Positions 58,588-64,000 of a DNA stretch of 64,000 nt are shown here, in pieces. A program made the position numbers and the translations under genes. Each line of letters starts with the position of its first letter. The first letter of the stretch is position 1. The DNA is from Streptomyces sp. R28 (GTDB lineage Bacteria; Actinomycetota; Actinomycetes; Streptomycetales; Streptomycetaceae): the NCBI RefSeq assembly GCF_041052385.1, contig NZ_CP163439.1:10281001-10345000 (forward strand). Direction: 5' to 3'. The notes below the pieces were generated by a model. That model was not told the origin of the DNA, did not search any database, and saw only the letters and a list, made by a program, of their open reading frames with translations.

Positions 58588-58794
58588 TTACCGATCCTTC
58601 GCCCGGTCGCGGTGGCTGGTGTCGCACCACGGGTAGCGGCGGCTGCGGCGGCAGGTGCACAGGGCGACACGGAAGCGGTCGGAGCTGACGATCGTGCCGT
58701 CCTCCAACTCCACTTCCACCGGGCCCTCCACCAAGAGGGGGCCTTGGCGCTGGACCTTGATGCGGCGCGGCTCGTCAGACGGGGAGTTCGGCAC
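58588..58794 (-). CDS. CDGSH iron-sulfur domain protein
   Basis: A 68-residue protein with the CDGSH [2Fe-2S] motif as CTCRRSRRYPWCDTSH (three Cys and one His ligand). Such small proteins carry a redox-active, pH-labile cluster. Its start overlaps the end of the methyltransferase gene by 20 bases, and the ferritin-like redox enzyme lies just beyond, so a shared redox role is plausible. Confidence 0.9.
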   Translation of the reverse strand: MPNSPSDEPRRIKVQRQGPLLVEGPVEVELEDGTIVSSDRFRVALCTCRRSRRYPWCDTSHRDRAKDR

Positions 58795-59449
58795 GGACGA
58801 CCACCAGTTCCTCCCTCTGATCCGGGGCGGACAGCAGGCCGCGCTCGCGCAGCCAGCCCTCCCGTGACCGCAGGACGGGGCCGAACGGGATCACGCGACG
58901 CCGTGTCACGGACGCCTTCAGCCCTGCCCCGCGCAGGTGCGTCAGTGTCCGGCCGGGGCAACTGAGTGCCGAGTGCACGACCAGGAGAACGCCGCCGGGG
59001 CGCAGCAGGTCGGGGGCCTCCCGGCAGATCCGGTCGAGGACGAGCCGTCCGTCCCGGCCCGCGTCCCAGGATCGGGCCGGACCGTGGGGTGCGCGGCCCG
59101 TGTCGGGCGCGGGCACATACGGCGGATTGGCCAGGATGAGGTCGAACGACTGCCCCCGCACCGGGGCGAACAGGTTGCCGTGCCGGATGCGGACATGGAG
59201 CCCGGCCAGCCGGGTGTTCAGTCGTGCCGTGCACACCGCACGCCAGGACACGTCCACCGCGGTCACATGCGTGCCGCGTCTAGCGGCCTCGATCGCCAGC
59301 GCGCCCGTACCGGTCCCCACGTCGAGGACGTCCGCGCCATCGGGCAGCGGCTCTTCGCGCAGGGCGCCGACGAGCAGGGCGGTGTCTTCCCGGGGGGCGT
59401 AGACGCCGGGTGGAACCAGTGGCTTCACGGCGCCCGGGTACCCCGGCAT
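58775..59449 (-). CDS. HemK2/PrmC-like class I methyltransferase
   Basis: A 224-residue SAM-dependent methyltransferase. The SAM-binding motif is VLDVGTGTGALAIEAARRG, and the N/Q-methyltransferase signature NPPYVP is present. Family members methylate Gln or Asn in translation factors; in Streptomyces this short form commonly sits beside CDGSH and iron-containing redox enzyme genes, as here. It starts immediately after the upstream gene's stop (TGAATG). Confidence 0.88.
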   Translation of the reverse strand: MPGYPGAVKPLVPPGVYAPREDTALLVGALREEPLPDGADVLDVGTGTGALAIEAARRGTHVTAVDVSWRAVCTARLNTRLAGLHVRIRHGNLFAPVRGQSFDLILANPPYVPAPDTGRAPHGPARSWDAGRDGRLVLDRICREAPDLLRPGGVLLVVHSALSCPGRTLTHLRGAGLKASVTRRRVIPFGPVLRSREGWLRERGLLSAPDQREELVVVRAELPV

Positions 59450-60481
59450 TCAGAAAGTAAGGGGCATTTCGGAGCGCAGGGGCCTGCGCAGCGACGACCG
59501 GCCCGTGCGCCAGGCGCCGAGCAGCCGGTCGGCGAGGCGGTCCTCCAGATGGCCGGTGACGTCGATGCCGAAGGCTACGTCCGGGGCGAGGTGCGGCTCC
59601 TCGGCGAGCAGGCCACCGATGACGTCATGGCGTACGACCTGCTCGTGCACCGCGTCCGCCTCGACGTGCTCGTCGTAGAAGTGCTCGGCGGCCGGCCCGG
59701 CGCCCGTGCGGCGCATCGCCTCGGCCAATCGCCGTGAGGCCGGTGACGAGGTGATCTCGACCGTCGCGAAATGGCCCACGAGCGCCCCGCGCAACGCCCG
59801 GTGCAGGCCGAGCAGGGACATCAGGTTGACCGTGGCCAGCGCTTCCGCGGTCGCCTCGTCGAGATACCGCCCGTATGCCGGGTCCAGGCCGAGGTCCGTC
59901 ATCAGGTCGGCGAAGAGGCGCGCGTGGACGCGGTCGGGCCGGCCGCCGCCGTACTCGTCGAACTCCACCGCCGCCATGCCCGCCTTGGCCCTGCCCCACA
60001 GCCGGGGCAGCACCCAGGCGTGCGGGTCCGCCTCCTTGAGGTGGTAGAGGGAGCGCTGGGCCGCGTACTCGCGCAGCTGCCACAACTCGCCCTCGGCGCA
60101 CAGATAGTGGCTGACGCCACTGCCGTCGACGGGTTCGACGAGGAGGTCGGCCAGCGCGTCCTCGACGCTGTCGTGAGTGGGCGCGTCCGCGCGCAGGGCG
60201 GTCAGGAAGCGGTGCTCCAGCGCCGCTCGCAGGCGCAGCAGGTCCGGGTCCCACTCATGGGTCTCGGGCACACCGGCGAAACCGCGGTAGTGCAGTTCGT
60301 AGCAGAGGTAGAGGGCCAGCTGGAGGTCGTCGCCGTAGACGGCCGTGTCCGCGACGTCCTCGTGCCGGGGCGGTGGGCCCGCACCTCGCAGATACTCCTC
60401 CACGGCGGCGGACACGCGGCCCCGAGCGGTCGGCAGCGGGGGCCCTTCGCCGCCGTGCGACGGGCGGAGATCGTGTGCCAT
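59450..60481 (-). CDS. Iron-containing redox enzyme (haem-oxygenase-like fold)
   Basis: A 343-residue all-helical protein of the iron-containing redox enzyme (haem-oxygenase-like diiron) family. Candidate metal ligands are in CYELHYRGFAGV, AVEFDEYGGG and AAEHFYDEHVEADAVHEQVV. Members carry out oxidative chemistry on small molecules or fatty acids. ATG 60481 starts the recognisable sequence; the frame is open upstream through the small gene at 60522. Likely operon with the methyltransferase and CDGSH protein. Confidence 0.85.
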   Translation of the reverse strand: MAHDLRPSHGGEGPPLPTARGRVSAAVEEYLRGAGPPPRHEDVADTAVYGDDLQLALYLCYELHYRGFAGVPETHEWDPDLLRLRAALEHRFLTALRADAPTHDSVEDALADLLVEPVDGSGVSHYLCAEGELWQLREYAAQRSLYHLKEADPHAWVLPRLWGRAKAGMAAVEFDEYGGGRPDRVHARLFADLMTDLGLDPAYGRYLDEATAEALATVNLMSLLGLHRALRGALVGHFATVEITSSPASRRLAEAMRRTGAGPAAEHFYDEHVEADAVHEQVVRHDVIGGLLAEEPHLAPDVAFGIDVTGHLEDRLADRLLGAWRTGRSSLRRPLRSEMPLTF

Positions 60482-60521
60482 GGCCGCCGAGTACCCGTGG
60501 GGCGCCGGGCCACCCGCCCGG

Positions 60522-60703
60522 TCACTCGCCCTCGGACTCCTCCTGGGCGCGCGTGTTGGGGGTGATGGCGTCGCCGGCCTCACCCCTGCGTCGGCGCTGC
60601 TCGGCGGAGTCCCGGGTGCGGCGCTCGGCGCCGGCGATCTCGTCGATGACCTCTTCGAACGCCGTCTCGGGGTGCTCCTCGTGCTGCTTCCGCCGTTGCT
60701 CAC
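60522..60703 (-). pseudogene. Small charged protein gene with frame disrupted near its start
   Basis: GTG 60703 has AAGGAG 5 bases upstream, an ideal start, but its frame gives a low-complexity Ser/Arg/Pro peptide that runs into the next gene. The neighbouring frame encodes a plausible charged protein (EQRRKQHEEHPETAFEEVIDEIAGAERRTRDS...ITPNTRAQEESEGE) ending at 60522, yet has no start codon. A small indel close to codon 3 would join the two into about 60 residues. Unknown function; sequencing error is possible. Confidence 0.5.
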
Positions 60704-60753
60704 GGGGTCTCCTTACCGTCGTCGGGCGGTTGCCCGCTGTGAGGTTTTCCGGG

Positions 60754-61767
60754 TCAGCTGGTCGCGGGCGCGCTCGCGATCCGCAGCGGCACCGGTTCGG
60801 ACCGAACGGACTCGTCGTCGAGACGGGTGATCTCCGCCCACCAGGACGCGCCGTCCTCGATGTGCCGCAGCATGATCCCTTCGCGGATCGCCCACGGGCA
60901 GATCGTCACGGTACTGAGGCCGGTCAGCTTCATCGCCGTGTGTGCGACCACCGCGCCGGCCAGGCTCTGCCCGGCGCGCGGTGCGGAGATGCCGGGGAGC
61001 AGCGCGCGTTCGGCGGCGGGCAGCGCGGCCAGGCTGCCGATCGCCTCGCGCAGGTTCGCACGTGCCAACTGCCGTTCCATGAACGGCCCGTGGCGACCCG
61101 GTGCGGCCCCGCACAGGCGGCCCAGCTGCTGGAACGTACGCGAGGTGGCGGCCGCGGTGTGTGGTCCCTCCCAGCGGATCCGGGCCGCGACGTCCCGCAG
61201 CTGATGGCGGACCTTGCGGCGCAGCGCCCGTACTTGTCGCGGCGCCGGCGGGTCCTCGTCGGCGAAGAACTCATGGGTCAGCCGCGCCGCGCCGAGCGGC
61301 AGCGACGCCACGAAGTCGGGTAACCGGCCACGGCCGAAGGCCACTTCGAGCGAGCCGCCGCCGATGTCCAGCAGGGCGAGCGGGCCCGACCGCCAGCCCA
61401 TCCACCGCCGCGCCCCGAGGAAGGTGAGCTCGGCCTCGACCTCGCCCGGCATCGTGCACAGGCTCATTCCTGTCCGCGCGCGTACGGTGCGCACCACCTC
61501 CTGGCGGTTCGGTGCGGAGCGCACCACGGCGGTCGCGAAGGCCAGGGGAGCGGTGGCGCCCCAACTGGTCGCGGTCCGGCTCGCGGCGGAGACGGCGCCG
61601 ACCAACCGCTCGACCGCCTCCTCGGGGATGCTGTCCCCGGGTCTGACCTGTTCGGACAGCCTCAGCCGCCACTTCTCGGTGTGGACGGGCAGCGGTACCC
61701 CGCCCTGCGCGTCGGCCACCACCAGCCGGACCGTGTTCGACCCCACATCCACAACGCTGATTCGCAT
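60754..61767 (-). CDS. Ppx/GppA exopolyphosphatase-family phosphatase with TTA codon
   Basis: A 337-residue actin-fold (ASKHA) phosphatase. MRISVVDVGSNTVRLVVADAQ is the first phosphate loop and LLDIGGGSLEVAFG the second; EVEAELTFLGAR is the conserved catalytic-region segment. It would hydrolyse polyphosphate or the guanosine pentaphosphate alarmone. Codon 149 (61321-61323) is TTA, so late bldA-dependent expression is likely. Divergent from the ArsR gene. Confidence 0.92.
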   Translation of the reverse strand: MRISVVDVGSNTVRLVVADAQGGVPLPVHTEKWRLRLSEQVRPGDSIPEEAVERLVGAVSAASRTATSWGATAPLAFATAVVRSAPNRQEVVRTVRARTGMSLCTMPGEVEAELTFLGARRWMGWRSGPLALLDIGGGSLEVAFGRGRLPDFVASLPLGAARLTHEFFADEDPPAPRQVRALRRKVRHQLRDVAARIRWEGPHTAAATSRTFQQLGRLCGAAPGRHGPFMERQLARANLREAIGSLAALPAAERALLPGISAPRAGQSLAGAVVAHTAMKLTGLSTVTICPWAIREGIMLRHIEDGASWWAEITRLDDESVRSEPVPLRIASAPATS

Positions 61768-61819
61768 GCGTCGCCAGTACCCGTTTCGGGGCGGGGCAAC
61801 GGGGGCGCACAGGAGCGAG

Positions 61820-61860
61820 GGTTGTATTCCTTGACCAGAATATAACCAAGGGGGCATATT
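61820..61860 (+). promoter_or_regulatory. ArsR operator and probable leaderless promoter
   Basis: GGTTGTATTC (61820-61829) and GAATATAACC (61838-61847) form an inverted repeat with one mismatch in ten. Inside it starts TTGACC (61831-61836), followed after 18 bases by CATATT (61855-61860). Transcription would begin about at the ATG (61867). GGAGG at 61861 abuts the ATG too closely to serve it. Confidence 0.6.
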
Positions 61861-61866
61861 GGAGGC

Positions 61867-62220
61867 ATGTCCGACGCCTCGCTCTGGAGTGCCCTCGCCG
61901 ATCCCCACCGGCGGGCCATCGTCGCACTGCTCCTGGAGCGGCCGCGGCCCGTCGGGGAGATCGTGGAGGCATGCGGGCTGAGCCAGCCGAGTACGTCGAA
62001 GCATCTGAAGGTGCTGCGGGAGGCGGGCCTGGTGCGGGTGCGGCAGGATGCCCAGCGCCGCGTCTACGCCCTCGATCCCGCCCCGATCGCCGAACTCGAC
62101 GCCTGGCTGGCCCCGTACCGCGAGCTCTGGAACCGCAGCCTGGACGCCCTGGGCCGCCGACTCGACGAGACGTCGCGGGACACCGCGCACGCCCCCGAGG
62201 AACCCACCACGAAGGACTGA
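61867..62220 (+). CDS. ArsR-family regulator (SRPBCC-associated type)
   Basis: A 117-residue winged-helix regulator: LWSALADPHRRAIVALLLERPRPVGEIVEACGLSQPSTSKHLKVLREAGLVRVRQDAQRRVYALDP. It lacks the metal-binding ELCVCDL motif of true arsenic sensors and belongs to the group paired with AHSA1/SRPBCC proteins, whose gene follows after 6 bases. The pair is probably autoregulated via the palindrome upstream. Confidence 0.93.
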   Translation: MSDASLWSALADPHRRAIVALLLERPRPVGEIVEACGLSQPSTSKHLKVLREAGLVRVRQDAQRRVYALDPAPIAELDAWLAPYRELWNRSLDALGRRLDETSRDTAHAPEEPTTKD

Positions 62221-62226
62221 TCCACC

Positions 62227-62757
62227 ATGACCGCCGACCTCACCGGCACCTGCCTGACCCTGGACGACGGCCGCCCGGCCGTCCGCTTCAGCCGTACCTA
62301 CGATCATCCCGTCGAGCGCGTCTGGCGGTTCGTGACCGACGCCGACGAACTGGCCCACTGGTTCCCCTCCCGCGCCGAGATCGAGCTGCGCCCCGGCGGC
62401 ACGATCAAGTTCAGCGGCGACCCGAACATGGAGGACTCCACGGGCCGGGTGATCGCCGTCGACGAGCCCCGGCACCTGTCCTTCGAGTGGGGCGGCGACG
62501 AGCTGCACTTCGACCTGGACGCCCTGGACGACAGGCGCACCCGCCTCACGCTCACCAACGTCCTCGTCGCCGAGGACACCGCCGCCCGCAACAGCGCCGG
62601 CTGGGAGATCTGCCTGGCCGCCCTCGACGCGCACGCGCGCGGGGAGCGCATCGAGGGACCGCACGCCGGGGCCGGGACGCCCTGGAAGGAGTTCTACGAC
62701 GGCTATGTCTCCGCCGGCGTCCCCTCCGGCGCCCCGGTTCCGGGCCTGGACGCCTGA
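62227..62757 (+). CDS. SRPBCC (AHSA1-like) ligand-binding protein
   Basis: A 176-residue helix-grip protein: RFSRTYDHPVERVWRFVTDADELAHWFPSRAEIELRPGG and GWEICLAALDAHARGERIEG. AHSA1-like proteins bind hydrophobic ligands and are often coupled to an ArsR repressor, as here. Convergent with the peptidase gene, 6 bases away. Confidence 0.92.
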   Translation: MTADLTGTCLTLDDGRPAVRFSRTYDHPVERVWRFVTDADELAHWFPSRAEIELRPGGTIKFSGDPNMEDSTGRVIAVDEPRHLSFEWGGDELHFDLDALDDRRTRLTLTNVLVAEDTAARNSAGWEICLAALDAHARGERIEGPHAGAGTPWKEFYDGYVSAGVPSGAPVPGLDA

Positions 62758-62763
62758 GCCCGA

Positions 62764-64000
62764 TCAGTGCGTCCCGGCGGGGGCGCAACTGCTCCCGGCG
62801 CTCGGCACTCTCAGCTCCGTGAGGTAGTCGTCCACGGCGTCTCGTGTGCAGTCACTACGGCCGTAGACACTGTGCCCCGCGCCCGCGTACGGCAGCAGGA
62901 CGGTCGTCCCGCGGGTCTGCCGATGGACGTTGACCGCCCACGCGAAATGGTTCGCCGGGTCGTGCAGCGAATGCAGCATGAGGATCTTGGGCGCCTCGGT
63001 GATGCGCAGACGGTGCTGCGGATTGTTCACCTCGTCGGGCCAGCCGATGCAGCCGGCCACCCCGGCATGCACGCGCGGGGAGCCGCGCATGTGCGGTGCG
63101 GCCCCTACTTCGGCCTGGGTCAGCCGGGCGTACTCCCGGTAGTCCTTCGCCCGGAAGTCCCAGTCCTGGCAGAAGACCGCATAGAACGGTTCCGATTTCG
63201 TCTGTCGGCCCGAGTCGTCGGCCCGTCGCCGCTCGTTCGGTTCCTGCGCGTCGAGGCCCGCCACATAGGTGGCCAGCTCGTCCCAGTCCGGGCCGTAGAA
63301 CCTCTTGAAGGCGAACAGAGCGATCGCGTGCGCGGTGAGGAGTTGATCCGGGTTCTCCGGATCCCTTATCTCCCCGCGGTCCGCCCTGGCGAGCAGGCCG
63401 TCCCACACGGCGGTGACGTCCCGGCCGTGCATGGCGCAGGAGCTGGTGCGCTCGCACCACTTCACGAACTGGTGGAACGAGTCCTCCGCGGTGGCCGCGG
63501 AGGAGACGAGGAATTCCCGGGCGCCGAGGCTGTGGTCGATGTTCGCGGTGAGAGCCATGGACCGGATGCGGTCGCCGTACTCCTCCGCGTACTGCTCACC
63601 GATCAACGTGCCGTAGGAGTGGCCGAAGTAGTTGATCTTCTTCTCGCCCAGCGACCTGCGCAGCGCGTCCATGTCCCGCACGACGCTCAAGGTGTCGGCG
63701 TGGTCGAAGACCGGGCCGGTGTGCCGTCGGCAGTCCTCGCGCAGAGCGCGGTTGAACTCGGCGAGCCGGTCGAACTGCGCCTGGTCGCCGGGGTAGGGCG
63801 ACGGCTGTCGGTCCAGCAGTTCGGTGGAGCACTTCACCGGACTGCTGCCGCCGACACCCCGCGGGTCGAACCCGACGATGTCGAACCTCTCCTGGATGTC
63901 GGTGCCGAAGTGGGACTTGGCACGCCGTACGGCGAAGTCCACCCCCGAATCCCCCGGACCGCCCGGGTTGACCAGCAGCACCCCGACCCGGCGATCCGGA
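62764..64000 (-). CDS. Secreted tripeptidyl-aminopeptidase-type alpha/beta hydrolase, N-terminus beyond window
   Basis: About 412 C-terminal residues of a peptidase of the Streptomyces TAP/SlpD-SlpE group. The oxyanion region NPGGPGDSG, nucleophile elbow YFGHSYGTLIGEQYAEEY, LMLHSLHDPANHF and catalytic His in YAGAGHSVYG are all seen, with many Cys as in secreted family members. The frame stays open to 64000, so signal peptide and start lie outside. Cleaves short peptides from proteins at the cell surface. Confidence 0.9.
   Translation of the reverse strand, partial: PDRRVGVLLVNPGGPGDSGVDFAVRRAKSHFGTDIQERFDIVGFDPRGVGGSSPVKCSTELLDRQPSPYPGDQAQFDRLAEFNRALREDCRRHTGPVFDHADTLSVVRDMDALRRSLGEKKINYFGHSYGTLIGEQYAEEYGDRIRSMALTANIDHSLGAREFLVSSAATAEDSFHQFVKWCERTSSCAMHGRDVTAVWDGLLARADRGEIRDPENPDQLLTAHAIALFAFKRFYGPDWDELATYVAGLDAQEPNERRRADDSGRQTKSEPFYAVFCQDWDFRAKDYREYARLTQAEVGAAPHMRGSPRVHAGVAGCIGWPDEVNNPQHRLRITEAPKILMLHSLHDPANHFAWAVNVHRQTRGTTVLLPYAGAGHSVYGRSDCTRDAVDDYLTELRVPSAGSSCAPAGTH

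Noticed and set aside
1..64000. CRISPR arrays, tRNA or rRNA genes, insertion sequences
   Set aside because: I looked for regularly spaced 25-40-base repeats, CCA-ended cloverleafs and transposase motifs and found none; the tandem arrays present have short units without spacers.

Overview
This window is high-GC actinobacterial chromosome, almost certainly Streptomyces or a close relative. The evidence is strong third-position G/C bias, AGGAGG-type ribosome binding sites with GTG/TTG starts, a conservon (histidine kinase-roadblock-DUF742-GTPase), a CYP157-like P450, a subtilisin-inhibitor gene, a CebR box and rare TTA (bldA) leucine codons. It carries no rRNA, tRNA, CRISPR array or insertion sequence that I can see. 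The mix of secreted hydrolases, P450s, regulators and decaying genes looks like accessory (arm-like) chromosome rather than core.

Layout. 1-9.6 kb: a partial DUF4230 protein, a P450 with a QxxR K-helix, a PRPP synthetase paralogue, a STAS protein, a MarR-controlled aldehyde/alcohol dehydrogenase pair, and a divergent MDR oxidoreductase/AraC pair with an inverted repeat over the AraC start codon. 9.8-15.3 kb: a complete conservon (cvnABCD) translationally coupled to a CYP157-like P450 that has EAMW in place of ExxR, convergent with a class I terpene synthase. 15.5-22 kb: permease plus amidohydrolase with a divergent TetR, then small redox and unknown genes. 22-31.9 kb: cation efflux, an F420-type nitroreductase, a frameshifted LysE exporter, a CYP105-like P450 with its ferredoxin, a heavily decayed ECF sigma gene, an azoreductase remnant, and a TetR with two palindromic operators.

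32.3-51.5 kb is the most distinctive part. Two paralogous proteins (32272-34413 and 49924-51540) have a sigma-factor-like N-terminus, an HxxxCxxC zinc-finger motif, one membrane span and an external ricin-type lectin domain. Both have the same spaced motif in their upstream DNA. Between them lie an ArsB-like transporter, a DUF4232 lipoprotein, a PAS-GAF-SpoIIE-HATPase phosphatase, a secreted GH2 enzyme, a GH9 cellulase behind a perfect CebR box, a secreted Ig-like protein, an ECF41-type sigma factor overlapping an orphan cytochrome b gene, and a ribbon-helix-helix/Fic-Doc-like pair whose toxin lacks the catalytic His. 51.9-64 kb: a four-gene permease/hydrolase/hydroxy-acid oxidase/dehydrogenase operon, an SSI protease inhibitor, a second STAS protein, a CDGSH/methyltransferase/redox-enzyme cluster, a Ppx/GppA phosphatase divergent from ArsR-SRPBCC, and a partial secreted peptidase.

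TTA codons occur in at least six intact genes here (about one in ten, against roughly 2% genome-wide in Streptomyces), including both the GH2 enzyme and one sigma-lectin protein. Parts of the region may therefore be tied to development through the bldA tRNA. All coordinates and motifs were read by eye; no homology search was run.
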